Assembly (NCBI RefSeq): GCF_900103585.1
Contig: NZ_FNHV01000010.1
Coordinates: 204,607 to 268,606, forward strand
DNA from: Streptomyces sp. cf386
Lineage (GTDB): Bacteria > Actinomycetota > Actinomycetes > Streptomycetales > Streptomycetaceae
DNA: 64,000 bases
Reading direction: 5' to 3'
The first letter of the stretch is position 1. Every line of letters starts with the position of its first letter. Of this stretch, positions 1-7,914 are shown piece after piece. Below the pieces are notes generated by a model. The model saw only the letters and a program-made list of their open reading frames with translations. It was not told the DNA's origin and did not search any database. The translations under genes were made by a program, and so were the position numbers.

Positions 1-443
1 ACGTCCTCGCGGCGGGGTGGGCGGCGGTGGGACAGGATGGTGCGTACGGTCGTCATCGCCTCGGCGAGGCGCGGCCGTTCGGCCGTCGGCACGGTCGACA
101 GCAGCGAGCCGACCGATTCGTTCGCCCGCTCCTCCAGCAGCTTGCCGGTCTCCCGGCCGCGCGCGGTGAGCGTGACGCGCCGGCGCCTCGGATCCTGCCG
201 GGAGGCCGTGCGCTCGATGAGCCCGTCCTGCTCGAACTTGTTCAGGATCCGGCTCAGGTACCCCGCGTCCAGCGAGAGCTCGGCCCGCAGGTCGGCCGCG
301 TCCGTACGCGGGGAGTGCGCGAGTTCGTACAGGACGCGGGACTCGGTGAGGGTGTACGGGGCGTAGAGGTGGCGGCTGTAGTCGAGGGCGCCGATGACGT
401 TCGTGTAGAAGCGGTTGAAGGCGCGGATGTCATGGACGGTCAT
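1..443 (-). CDS. MarR-family regulator, probably MarR/GNAT fusion (3' end beyond window)
   Basis: Reading leftward from the ATG at 443 gives a winged-helix MarR domain starting MTVHDIRAFNRFY, with the recognition region LSLDAGYLSRILNKFEQDGL and the wing SRQDPRRRRVTLTARG. The frame is still open at base 1, so the protein is cut by the window edge. The last visible residues, a basic proline-rich stretch (SHRRPPRRED), look like the linker that in many actinobacterial homologues joins the MarR domain to a GNAT acetyltransferase domain. That second domain is inference, since it lies outside the window. The gene follows the DHFR-like gene on the same strand; the 88-bp gap carries repeated TTGACTCAG boxes that may be its own operator. 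Confidence 0.8.
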   Translation of the reverse strand, partial: MTVHDIRAFNRFYTNVIGALDYSRHLYAPYTLTESRVLYELAHSPRTDAADLRAELSLDAGYLSRILNKFEQDGLIERTASRQDPRRRRVTLTARGRETGKLLEERANESVGSLLSTVPTAERPRLAEAMTTVRTILSHRRPPRRED

Positions 444-463
444 GGTCGTCGATCCCCGGATGC

Positions 464-488
464 TTGACTCAGATGTTTGACTCAGTCA
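464..488. promoter_or_regulatory. Candidate MarR operator (direct repeat and palindrome)
   Basis: TTGACTCAG occurs twice (464-472 and 477-485), 13 bp apart. The second copy overlaps a perfect palindrome TGACTCAGTCA (478-488). The boxes lie 20-45 bp upstream of the MarR start codon, where autoregulatory sites of this family usually sit. Binding is inferred. Confidence 0.4.
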
Positions 489-531
489 GAGATGTCGCCA
501 TGTCGAGCCTAGGACGCCCGCGCCTGCACGG

Positions 532-1128
532 CTACCCCTCGGTGGCGGGCCGGTAGACGCACACCTGGGCGCCCGTCTTGGCGGTGGTCGTGGAGACCAG
601 CTCGAACGGCCGCTTCCCGCCATCCGCCGGGAAGACCGACTTCCCGCCACCGAGCAGCACCGGCATCACGATGAGCTGGAGCTCGTCGACCAGGCCCTCC
701 TGGATGAGGGTCCGTACGAGGGTGGGGCTGCCCATCATCGCGAGGTCGCCGCCCGGCGTCTCCCGCAGCTCCCGCACCCGGGCGACGGCCTCGGCACCGG
801 GGATGAGGCTGGTGTTCTCCCAGGTCAGATCGGCATCGGTGAGGGTGCTGGAGACGACGTACTTCTTGATCGAGTTCATCCGGTCGGCGAAGGGGTCCCC
901 GGCCCGCTCCGGCCACGCCCCGGCCATGGTCTGCCAGGTACGCCGCCCGAAGAGCAGCGCCTCGGCGTTCCGCATCCCCGCGTCGAAGGCGCCGCCGAGC
1001 ACCTCCTCGTCGAAGTACGGGTGCGACCAGCCACCGTGCGCGAAGCCGCCGGCGGTGTCCTCCTGGGGGCCACCGGGCGCCTGCACGACGCCGTCGAGGC
1101 TGATGAACTCGGTGATGACGATGCGCAT
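532..1128 (-). CDS. Dihydrofolate-reductase-like (RibD C-terminal domain) family protein
   Basis: A 198-residue protein starting MRIVITEFISLDGVVQAPGG, the usual N-terminus of the RibD_C/DHFR-like family in actinobacteria. The Rossmann-type NADPH region is recognisable around GDLAMMGSPTLVRTLIQEGLVDELQL, followed by MPVLLGGGKSVFP near residue 160. These proteins are presumed cytosolic NAD(P)H-dependent reductases; most, including this one, have no known substrate. The ATG at 1128 has a purine-rich GGAG about 7 nt upstream. It is followed on the same strand by the MarR-type regulator, which may control it. Confidence 0.85.
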   Translation of the reverse strand: MRIVITEFISLDGVVQAPGGPQEDTAGGFAHGGWSHPYFDEEVLGGAFDAGMRNAEALLFGRRTWQTMAGAWPERAGDPFADRMNSIKKYVVSSTLTDADLTWENTSLIPGAEAVARVRELRETPGGDLAMMGSPTLVRTLIQEGLVDELQLIVMPVLLGGGKSVFPADGGKRPFELVSTTTAKTGAQVCVYRPATEG

Positions 1129-1336
1129 GGGAGGCGCTCCTGTTTCTCGGTGAGGTGAACCGGGTGAGGACGGAGGGGAGACCGGGGCGGGGCCCGGAAC
1201 TCATCGGTGGGGGAGTCCTATGCGCGGAACGAGGGATTCGGTAGGGGGCAGCTTCCTGCCAGTCCATCAGTCAGCGCACCCGTCACCCACCGAAAACCCC
1301 GGTGAACGAAGATCACGCACCTGGCAGAGTGCCCTG

Positions 1337-1936
1337 ATGGCCCTCACCGACCCCAAAACAGACCTCCGCCGTTGCCTCCAGGACGCCCGGGACGCTCTCC
1401 TCTGGAAGCTCGACGGCCTCTCCGAGTACGACATCCGCCGCCCCATGACCCCCACCGGCACCAACCTGCTCGGCCTCGTCAAGCACCTGACGGGCGCGGA
1501 GGCGCTCTACCTGGGGGAAACCTTCGGCCGCCCCTGCGACGCGCCCCCGCTGTGGATCACCGGCGACGCCTCCGAGCCGAACGCGGACCTGTGGGCGACC
1601 GCGGACGAAACACGTGAGCAGATCGTCGAGCAGTACCGCCGGGTGTGCGCACACTCGGACGCGACGATCGAGGCCCTGCCCCTGGACGCGGTCGGCCGTC
1701 TCCCCGGGGACGAGCGCATCGACCTCACCCTCCACCGCACCTTGGTCCACATGATCGGCGAGACCCATCGCCACGCGGGCCACGCGGACATCGTGCGCGA
1801 ACTGGTCGACGGGGCCACCGGACTGCGCACCGGGGACGGCAACATGGCGCCGGGCGACGCGGATTGGTGGGCGAAACACCGGGAGCGGGTGGAACGAGCG
1901 GCTCGCGCGGCTGCGGGAATCGAGCGGGACGCCTAG
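1337..1936 (+). CDS. DinB/DUF664-family protein
   Basis: A 199-residue protein of the DinB four-helix-bundle superfamily (DUF664 branch). It has the opening TDLRRCLQDARDALLWKLDGLSEYDIRRPMTPTG in overlapping pieces, then NLLGLVKHLTGAE near residue 52 and LVHMIGETHRHAGHADIVRE near residue 145. The histidines in KHLTG, THRH and GHAD match the metal-ligand pattern of the family. Some relatives are mycothiol- or bacillithiol-dependent S-transferases; no substrate can be read here. The open frame extends upstream to 1220, but the family start is the ATG at 1337. The gene diverges from the DHFR-like gene. Confidence 0.82.
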   Translation: MALTDPKTDLRRCLQDARDALLWKLDGLSEYDIRRPMTPTGTNLLGLVKHLTGAEALYLGETFGRPCDAPPLWITGDASEPNADLWATADETREQIVEQYRRVCAHSDATIEALPLDAVGRLPGDERIDLTLHRTLVHMIGETHRHAGHADIVRELVDGATGLRTGDGNMAPGDADWWAKHRERVERAARAAAGIERDA

Positions 1937-2129
1937 AGAGAGCACGCCAACATCCTGCTGTGGTGCGAAGTTTTTCCGCGGATCAGCAGACCGGAATCAA
2001 CTGATCGCCAGTCAGCCGACAACAACCCCACCGACTTGGACACGGTCTTGCCGTCCTTGACGCGCAGCAGGCGCCGTCGGCGATGTGCACGGCGGAGAGC
2101 GCGGTGACGGTTGATGCACGCTTGTTCAC
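1934..2129 (-). pseudogene. Possible remnant of a small secreted-protein gene
   Basis: Within the 290-bp gap after the DinB gene, a GTG at 2129 follows a good AAGGAG six bases upstream and starts MNKRASTVTALSAV, which looks like the front of a signal peptide. The hydrophobic core is missing, and the frame soon becomes an unlikely Cys/Arg-rich tail ending at 1983. One frame over, the sequence reads LLRVKDGKTVSKSVGLLSAD and stays open to about 1934, as if a deletion and a frameshift had hit a real gene. I recognise no family. It could also be a chance ORF. Confidence 0.25.
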
Positions 2130-2226
2130 AGGAAACTCCTTGAGTTGGAATCTCTCATCAAACCGAGCCGGACATGGAACTGCCCCGCACGGACGAAAAC
2201 GCCGATGCGGGACAGATCGCACATAG

Positions 2227-3075
2227 TCACCGGATGACGTGCTCCACGAACCGGGCCGCAGTCTCCGCGAGCACCTCGCGCCCGTCCCGGGCCCACAGCC
2301 CGTCGTTGAACAGCTCGACCTCGATGGCGCCGGTGTACCCCGCCGCCTCCACGTACCCCTTCCACTCCCGCATGTCGATCGCACCGTCCCCGATCTGACC
2401 GCGCCCGGTGAGCACGCCCTCGGGCAAGGGGGTCGTCCAGTCGGCGAGCTGGAAGGTGTGGATACGGCCACCGGCCCCCGCCCGGGCGATCTGCTCGGGC
2501 GCCGTGTCGTCCCACCAGATGTGGTACGTGTCCACCGTGACGCCGACCTGCTGGGCCGGGAAGCGTTCCGCGAGGTCCAGGGCCTGGGCCAGGGTCGACA
2601 CCACGCACCGGTCGGAGGCGTACATCGGGTGCAGCGGCTCGATGGCCAGCTTCACTCCGCGCTCCTCGGCGTACGGGCCCAGCTCGCCCAGCGCGTCGGC
2701 GATCCGCTCCCGCGCGCCGTGCAGGTCCCGGGAGCCGGCGGGCAGGCCGCCGGACACCAGCACCAGTACGTCCGTGCCCAGCGCCGCCGCCTCGTCGACG
2801 GCCCGGCGGTTGTCGTCCAGTGCCTTCGCCCGCTCGTCCGGATCGATCGCGGTGAAGAAGCCGCCGCGGCAGAGCGTGGTGACCGTCAGGCCCGCGTCGC
2901 GGACCAGCTTGGCCGTCGCCTCCAGGCCGTACGACTGGACGGGTTCGCGCCACAGGCCGACGTTGCCGATGCCCAACCGGCCGCACTCCTCGGCCAGTTC
3001 CGGCATCGACAGCTGCTTGACGGTCATCTGGTTGATGGAGAAACGGGCGAGATCCGTGGTGCTCGTGGTGCTCAC
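2227..3075 (-). CDS. Sugar phosphate isomerase/epimerase (xylose-isomerase-like TIM barrel)
   Basis: 282 residues of the AP-endonuclease-2/xylose-isomerase TIM-barrel superfamily. Recognisable strands include LAIEPLHPM, VGVTVDTYHIWWDD and IEVELFNDGLW, whose acidic and histidine residues would ligate the divalent metal. It is probably a cytosolic isomerase or epimerase acting on a keto-sugar or cyclitol. It is the third gene of a tightly coupled operon: its GTG start (3075) overlaps the TGA of the DUF993 gene in a GTGA. The substrate is unknown; the neighbouring dehydrogenase and aldolase-like genes suggest a sugar-acid or inositol-type catabolic step. Confidence 0.85.
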   Translation of the reverse strand: MSTTSTTDLARFSINQMTVKQLSMPELAEECGRLGIGNVGLWREPVQSYGLEATAKLVRDAGLTVTTLCRGGFFTAIDPDERAKALDDNRRAVDEAAALGTDVLVLVSGGLPAGSRDLHGARERIADALGELGPYAEERGVKLAIEPLHPMYASDRCVVSTLAQALDLAERFPAQQVGVTVDTYHIWWDDTAPEQIARAGAGGRIHTFQLADWTTPLPEGVLTGRGQIGDGAIDMREWKGYVEAAGYTGAIEVELFNDGLWARDGREVLAETAARFVEHVIR

Positions 3076-4226
3076 TGGGCCACTCCGTACAGCGACAGCA
3101 GGTTCTTCATCCGCTCCTCGGCCAGCTTCGGGTCCGGGAACAGGCCCAGTCCGTCGGCGAGTTCGTAGGCGCGGGCGAAGTGCGGGAGGGAGCGGGCCGA
3201 CTGGAGGCCGCCGACCATGGTGAAGTGCGACTGGTGGCCGGCCAGCCAGGCCAGGAAGACCACGCCCGTCTTGTAGAAACGGGTGGGCGTCTGGAAGAGG
3301 TGCCGGGACAGCTCGACCGTCGGGTCCAGCAGCTCCCGGAAGCCGGGCACGTTCCCCGTGTCCAGCACCCGGACCGCCTCCGCCGCCAGCGGCCCCAGCG
3401 GGTCGAAGATGCCGAGCAGGGCGTGGCTGAAACCCTTCTCGTCGCCGGCGATCAGCTCGGGGTAGTTGAAGTCGTCGCCCGTGTAGCAGCGCACGCCCTG
3501 CGGGAGGCGGCGGCGGATGTCGATCTCCCGCTGGGCCTCCAGCAGCGACACCTTGATGCCGTCCACCTTGTCCGGGTGGGCGGCGATGACCTCCAGGAAG
3601 GTGTCCGTGGCCGCGTCCAGGTCGGACGAGCCCCAGTACCCCTCCAGCGCCGGGTCGAACATCGGGCCCAGCCAGTGCAGGACCACCGGCTCGGTGGCCT
3701 GGCGCAGGAGGTGGCCGTAGACCTCCAGATAGTCCTCGGGACCGGAAGCGGCGGCAGCGAGGGCGCGGGAGGCCATCAGGATCGCCCGCGCGCCGGACTC
3801 CTCGACGAGCGCGAGCTGCTCCTCGTACGCCGCCCGGACCTCGTCCAGGGACGCCGGGCCGGTGAGCTGGTCGGTGCCGACACCGCAGGCGATCAGCCCG
3901 CCGACCGACTTGGCCTCGGCGGCGCTCCGCCGGATCAGCTCGGCCGCGCCCGCCCAGTCCAGGCCCATCCCGCGCTGGGCGGTGTCCATCGCCTCGGCGA
4001 CGCCGAGCCCGTGGGACCACAGGTGGCGGCGGAAGGCGAGGGTGGCGTCCCAGTCGACGGCGGCGGGCGAGTCGGGCGACACGTCGGCGTAGGGGTCGGC
4101 GACGACGTGCGCCGCCGAGAAGACCGTACGGGAGCTGAAGGGCGCGCCCGGAGTGACGGCGAGGGGTTCCGGGCGGGGGTCGTACGCCCTCAACCCTCCC
4201 TCGAAGTCGGGGAGTTGGATGGTCAC
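3072..4226 (-). CDS. DUF993 / dihydrodipicolinate-synthase-like protein
   Basis: 384 residues of the DUF993 family, related to the DHDPS/N-acetylneuraminate lyase TIM-barrel aldolases. Segments seen are SVGGLIACGVGTDQL, the barrel region EPVVLHWLGPMFDP, a lysine-containing KVDGIKVSLLEAQ near residue 225, and YTGDDFNYPELI. The KVS lysine is a plausible Schiff-base residue by position, but this is inference. The family usually sits beside Gfo/Idh/MocA and epimerase genes, as here. The GTG start overlaps the upstream TGA (GTGA), and its own TGA overlaps the next start, so all three proteins are probably translationally coupled. A retro-aldol step on an oxidised sugar is the likely role; no substrate is established. 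Confidence 0.8.
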   Translation of the reverse strand: MTIQLPDFEGGLRAYDPRPEPLAVTPGAPFSSRTVFSAAHVVADPYADVSPDSPAAVDWDATLAFRRHLWSHGLGVAEAMDTAQRGMGLDWAGAAELIRRSAAEAKSVGGLIACGVGTDQLTGPASLDEVRAAYEEQLALVEESGARAILMASRALAAAASGPEDYLEVYGHLLRQATEPVVLHWLGPMFDPALEGYWGSSDLDAATDTFLEVIAAHPDKVDGIKVSLLEAQREIDIRRRLPQGVRCYTGDDFNYPELIAGDEKGFSHALLGIFDPLGPLAAEAVRVLDTGNVPGFRELLDPTVELSRHLFQTPTRFYKTGVVFLAWLAGHQSHFTMVGGLQSARSLPHFARAYELADGLGLFPDPKLAEERMKNLLSLYGVAQ

Positions 4227-5380
4227 AGCGCGATCTCCGGTACGTCGAGACGGCGGCCCTCGGCCGAGGACTTCAGGCCCAGCTCGGCGAGCTGGACGCC
4301 GCGGGCGCCGGCGAGGAGGTCCCAGTGGTAGGGGGCGTCGGCGTAGACGTGCTTGAGGAACAGCTCCCACTGGGCCTTGAAGCCGTTGTCGAAGTCGGCG
4401 TTGTCCGGGACCTCCTGCCACTGGTCGCGGAAGGAGTAGGTGGCCGGGATGTCCGGGTTCCAGACCGGCTTGGGGGTGAGGGAACGGTGCTGGACGCGGC
4501 AGTTGCGCAGACCGGCGACCGCCGAACCCTCGGTCCCGTCGACCTGGAACTCCACGAGCTCGTCGCGGTTGACGCGCACGGCCCAGCTGGAGTTGATCTG
4601 GGCGATGGCACCGCCGTCGAGCTCGAAGATGCCGTAGGCGGCGTCGTCGGCGGTGGCGTCGTAGGGCTTGTCGTTCTCGTCCCAGCGCTGCGGGATGTGG
4701 GTGGTGGCGATGGCCTGGACGGACTTCACGCGGCCGAACAGCTCGTGCAGGACGTACTCCCAGTGCGGGAACATGTCGACGACGATGCCGCCGCCGTCCT
4801 CGGCTCGGTAGTTCCAGGACGGGCGCTGCGCGGTCTGCCAGTCGCCCTCGAAGACCCAGTAGCCGAACTCGCCGCGGATGGAGAGGATCCGGCCGAAGAA
4901 GCCGCCGTCGATGAGCCGCTTCAGCTTCAGCAGGCCCGGCAGGAAGAGCTTGTCCTGCACGACGCCGTGCTTGATTCCGGCCTCGTTGGCCAGGCGCGCG
5001 AGCTCCAGGGCGCCCTCCAGACCGGTGGCCGTCGGCTTCTCGGTGTAGATGTGCTTGCCGGCGGCGATCGCCTTCTTGATCGCCTCCTCGCGGGCGGAGG
5101 TGACCTGCGCGTCGAAGTAGATCTCGACGGTGGGGTCGGCGAGGACCGCGTCGACGTCGGTCGAGATGTTCTCCGGGTCCAGGCCGTGCTGCTCGGCGAG
5201 CGCCTTCAGCGCGTGCTCGCGGCGGCCGACCAGGATCGGCTCGGGCCACAGCACGGTGCCGTCGCCGAGGTCGAGTCCGCCCTGCTCGCGGAGGGCCAGG
5301 ATGGAGCGGACCAGGTGCTGGCGGTAGCCCATGCGCCCCGTCACACCGTTCATGGCGATACGCACCGTCTTGCGTGTCAC
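4223..5380 (-). CDS. Gfo/Idh/MocA-family oxidoreductase
   Basis: 385 residues starting MTRKTVRIAMNGVTGRMGYR. The N-terminal Rossmann fold has an atypical NGVTGRMG in place of the usual GxGxxG. The family signature EKPTA follows GKHIYT near residue 112, and the C-terminal dimerisation domain begins around residue 140. It should be an NAD(P)-dependent sugar or cyclitol dehydrogenase, first gene of the operon with the DUF993 and epimerase genes. A LacI-type half-palindrome lies about 70 bp upstream, and a LacI regulator is divergently encoded. It could supply the inositol dehydrogenase missing from the iol-like cluster at 27.8-34.3 kb, but that is speculation. Confidence 0.88.
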   Translation of the reverse strand: MTRKTVRIAMNGVTGRMGYRQHLVRSILALREQGGLDLGDGTVLWPEPILVGRREHALKALAEQHGLDPENISTDVDAVLADPTVEIYFDAQVTSAREEAIKKAIAAGKHIYTEKPTATGLEGALELARLANEAGIKHGVVQDKLFLPGLLKLKRLIDGGFFGRILSIRGEFGYWVFEGDWQTAQRPSWNYRAEDGGGIVVDMFPHWEYVLHELFGRVKSVQAIATTHIPQRWDENDKPYDATADDAAYGIFELDGGAIAQINSSWAVRVNRDELVEFQVDGTEGSAVAGLRNCRVQHRSLTPKPVWNPDIPATYSFRDQWQEVPDNADFDNGFKAQWELFLKHVYADAPYHWDLLAGARGVQLAELGLKSSAEGRRLDVPEIAL

Positions 5381-5444
5381 GTCGTTCCCTTCGTACGCGG
5401 GGTCTGCGCCGCGTACGCCCTGTCTTTCAACTGGCGAGCGTCAC

Positions 5445-5458
5445 AGCAAGCGCTTTCT
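5445..5458. promoter_or_regulatory. LacI-type operator (AAGCGCTT core)
   Basis: AGCAAGCGCTTTCT has the perfect AAGCGCTT core (5448-5455) typical of GalR/LacI operators. It lies 65-78 bp upstream of the oxidoreductase ATG and faces the LacI gene at 5724. A near-identical GCAAGCGCTNTC box occurs upstream of the iol-like genes at 28723-28734. Confidence 0.6.
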
Positions 5459-5604
5459 ATGTCATTAGAAGCTAGCCTCTGAGCAGCGGTCTGGACAAGA
5501 CCGTGACCAGCCTGAGTTGTTCGAGGGGACGAACAACGGGGGTTGTTGGCCGTATGGTCTGCTCGGCACACACGGAACCGTGGACGTGGGCGGCCTGTCT
5601 ACGT

Positions 5605-5682
5605 GGGCGTAAGCCTGCCTGTGAGGAGGCGGGCGTAAGCCTGTCTGTGAGTACGTGGGCGCAAGCCTGTCCGTGAGCACGT
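5605..5682. repeat. 26-bp tandem repeat, three units
   Basis: Three head-to-tail 26-bp units (5605-5630, 5631-5656, 5657-5682) share GGGCGTAAGCCTGNCTGTGAG with a few substitutions. A shortened, degenerate unit precedes them from 5585. The array fills most of the 343-bp gap between the oxidoreductase operon and the LacI gene and ends 41 bp before the LacI start. No coding frame explains it. Confidence 0.85.
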
Positions 5683-5723
5683 AACGAGGTGTACGACGAG
5701 ATGCACGACCGGAGGACGACGAG

Positions 5724-6770
5724 ATGACGGTGACCCTGGCGGACGTGGCGGCCCGCGCCCAGGTCTCCCCCGCGACGGTGTCGCGCGTGCTGAACGGGAA
5801 CTACCCCGTGGCCGCCACCACCCGGGAGCGGGTGCTGCGGGCGGTGGACGAGCTGGACTACGTCCTGAACGGGCCGGCGAGCGCACTCGCCGCTGCCACG
5901 TCCGACCTGGTCGGCATCCTGGTCAACGACATCGCCGACCCCTTCTTCGGGATCATGGCAAGCGCCATCCAGTCGGAGATCGGCGGGCCGGGCGGCCGGG
6001 CGGGCGGTGAGCGGCTGGCGGTGGTCTGCAACACGGGCGGCTCGCCGGAGCGCGAGCTGACCTATCTCACCCTGCTGCAGCGGCAGCGGGCCGCGGCGGT
6101 CGTGCTGACCGGCGGCGCCGTGGAGGACGCACCGCACGCGGCGGCGGTGGCCGCGAAGCTGCGGAAGCTGGCGGACGCCGGGACGCGCGTGGTGCTGTGC
6201 GGGCGACCGCCGGCGCCGGACACCGGCGCGATCGCCCTGACCTTCGACAACCGCGGGGGCGGGCGGGAGCTGACCGAGCACCTGATCGGGCTCGGGCATC
6301 GGCGGCTCGGCTACATCGCGGGCCCCGAGGAGCGGACGACGACCCGGCACCGGCTGGAGGGCCATCGGGCGGCGCTGGAAGCGCACGGGATCTCGGAGGA
6401 CCCCCGATGGACGGTGTACGGCCGCTATGACCGCCAGTCCGGCTACGAGGCCACGCTGGAGCTGCTGCGCCGGGACCCGTCCCTGACGGCCGTGGTCGCG
6501 GCGAACGACTCCGTCGCGCTCGGCGCGTGCGCTGCGCTGCGCGACTCCGGGCTGCGGATTCCGGACGACGTGTCGGTGGCCGGCTTCGACGACCTGCCCT
6601 TCAGCATCGACGCGGTGCCTTCTCTGACGACGGTGAGGTTGCCGTTGGCGGAGGCGGGGGCGCGGGCCGGGCGGATCGCGATGGGGCGGGAGGATGCGCC
6701 GCCCGGGGGGATCGCGACGATTCGGGGGGAGTTGATGGTTCGGGGGTCTTCTGGGGGGCCTCGGGCGTAG
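5724..6770 (+). CDS. LacI-family transcriptional regulator
   Basis: 348 residues. The N-terminal HTH VTLADVAARAQVSPATVSRVL is followed by the hinge region, then a periplasmic-binding-protein-like effector domain with SDLVGILVNDIADPFFG, RTTTRHRLEGHRAA and the typical AGFDDLPFS near residue 290. It is divergent from the oxidoreductase/DUF993/epimerase operon and most probably represses it through the AAGCGCTT box at 5445-5458. The ligand is presumably the substrate of that operon. The ATG has GGAGGACGACGAG just upstream. The last 30 codons are unusually G-rich, which slightly weakens confidence in the exact C-terminus. Confidence 0.9.
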   Translation: MTVTLADVAARAQVSPATVSRVLNGNYPVAATTRERVLRAVDELDYVLNGPASALAAATSDLVGILVNDIADPFFGIMASAIQSEIGGPGGRAGGERLAVVCNTGGSPERELTYLTLLQRQRAAAVVLTGGAVEDAPHAAAVAAKLRKLADAGTRVVLCGRPPAPDTGAIALTFDNRGGGRELTEHLIGLGHRRLGYIAGPEERTTTRHRLEGHRAALEAHGISEDPRWTVYGRYDRQSGYEATLELLRRDPSLTAVVAANDSVALGACAALRDSGLRIPDDVSVAGFDDLPFSIDAVPSLTTVRLPLAEAGARAGRIAMGREDAPPGGIATIRGELMVRGSSGGPRA

Positions 6771-6791
6771 GGGTTGTTCGGTTGTGGGGGT

Positions 6792-6816
6792 GGCGTCCGC
6801 CGCGGGGGTGGACGCC
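6792..6816. terminator. Hairpin between convergent genes
   Basis: GGCGTCC (6792-6798) pairs with GGACGCC (6810-6816) in the 95-bp gap between the LacI gene and the convergent DUF937 gene. There is no T-run, as is common in this genus. It could serve both strands. Confidence 0.4.
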
Positions 6817-6865
6817 GCCCGGTGGGGCTGACTCTGACCGCCGCCGCTGTAGCTGGTCCAGTTCC

Positions 6866-7264
6866 TCACATGCCCTCTCGGTGACGTCCCGCCCGCTTCG
6901 TGAGCACCGCCAACTCCACCGGAATCACCATCCCCACGACCCGGGACACCGCCTCCGGCGCCAGCCCCGTGTGCCGGGCCACCGCGTCCGCCACCGAGTC
7001 GGCCTCCTCGGCCAGCACACCGGCCATCAGGCCACCCGTCGCGAAGCCCCCCAGTGTGGCCACGCCCGTGAGCGGGGCCTCGTGTGGTGTCGCGACCGCC
7101 TCGGCCTCGCCGGACAGTGCCGCCACCGTCGTACCGACCATCTGCCGGGCGCCCGCCTCGTCGGTGCCCAGCAGCCCCGCGATGTCCCCGATCCGGTCGT
7201 CGCCGAGCTCTTCGAGTACGGCGTCCTGGAGGGACGTGAGGGGGTTTTCGTCTACCTCTGACAT
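6866..7264 (-). CDS. DUF937 domain protein
   Basis: 132 residues from MSEVDENPLTSLQDAVLEEL. The DUF937 region is seen in DRIGDIAGLLGTDEAGARQMV, LGGFATGGLMAG and HTGLAPEAVSRVVGMVIP. The gly/ala-rich helical repeat resembles YidB-type proteins of unknown function, probably cytosolic as no signal peptide is present. The frame is open further upstream, but the ATG at 7264 fits the family. Two terminator-like hairpins separate it from rbsD, so it is probably not part of the rbs operon. Confidence 0.78.
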   Translation of the reverse strand: MSEVDENPLTSLQDAVLEELGDDRIGDIAGLLGTDEAGARQMVGTTVAALSGEAEAVATPHEAPLTGVATLGGFATGGLMAGVLAEEADSVADAVARHTGLAPEAVSRVVGMVIPVELAVLTKRAGRHREGM

Positions 7265-7335
7265 GTCTGAAACGCTACGTCTGCGGGGGTTTCTCGGCAC
7301 GCTGAGCGGCCGAGCGCGCCCGTCGGGGGACCTGG

Positions 7336-7368
7336 AAAAAAATCTGCGGAGGCCGTACAACCCTCCGC
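7336..7368 (-). terminator. Rho-independent terminator, minus strand
   Basis: On the minus strand GCGGAGG (7368-7362) pairs with CCTCCGC (7352-7346) and is followed two bases later by seven Ts (7342-7336). This is a classic intrinsic terminator and would end rbs read-through before the DUF937 gene. Confidence 0.7.
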
Positions 7369-7452
7369 CCACCTCGCCGGTCGTACTTGGCATCAGGACT
7401 TCTGGAGGGGGATCCGGGGGGATCGCGGGGTCCTGACTGGAGGGGAAAACCC

Positions 7453-7482
7453 GAGGGGCTCGGTCGACGGACCGGGCCCCTC
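7453..7482 (-). terminator. Hairpin terminator downstream of rbsD
   Basis: Arms 7453-7465 and 7470-7482 pair over 12 of 13 positions around a 4-base loop, about 43 bp after the rbsD stop. The minus strand then reads GGGTTTTCCCC. It works in tandem with the terminator at 7336-7368. Confidence 0.6.
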
Positions 7483-7524
7483 GAAGCTTTCCTGCAGCCG
7501 GGGTCCTCACCTGCGGCCAGGACC

Positions 7525-7914
7525 TCAGAAGAAGACGCCGCAGCGCAACAGCACATTCGCGTACGGCCGCGCCTCCCCGGTCCGTACGATCAGCCGCGCC
7601 CCGGCCGACAGCTCCTTCAGCCGCTCGTGCGTGACCAGCTCCAGCTCGGGAAACTCCCCGTCCAGCAGCGCCGCCGCCGCGGGGTTGGCATCCCGTGTCT
7701 CCTTCGCCGCCGTCGCGCCCTCCACCACGAGCTCGGCCAGCAGGCCGTCCAGCACCACGGCGAACGACGGCACCCCGGCCCGGAAGGCCAGGTCCACGAC
7801 CCGGGGGCCGTCGGGTATCGGCATGCCCACGTCGCACACGAGCACGCCGTCGCCGTGGCCCAGCTCGGCGAGGGCGCCGGAGAGGTGACGGTTCAGGATT
7901 CCGGCCTTCTTCAC
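7525..7914 (-). CDS. rbsD: D-ribose pyranase RbsD
   Basis: 129 residues, full length for RbsD. It starts VKKAGILNRHLSGALAELGHGD, where the conserved histidine of the family lies in NRHLS. VCDVGMPIP follows at residues 27-35, and HERLKELSAGARLIVRTGEARPYAN in the C-terminal half. It interconverts the pyranose and furanose forms of ribose so RbsK can use it. The GTG start overlaps the rbsK stop (GTGA at 7911-7914). It is the last gene of the operon and is followed by two hairpin terminators. Confidence 0.95.
   Translation of the reverse strand: MKKAGILNRHLSGALAELGHGDGVLVCDVGMPIPDGPRVVDLAFRAGVPSFAVVLDGLLAELVVEGATAAKETRDANPAAAALLDGEFPELELVTHERLKELSAGARLIVRTGEARPYANVLLRCGVFF

Noticed and set aside
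5585..5682. CRISPR array
   Set aside because: Units are directly adjacent with no unique spacers, only three copies, and no cas genes occur in the window.
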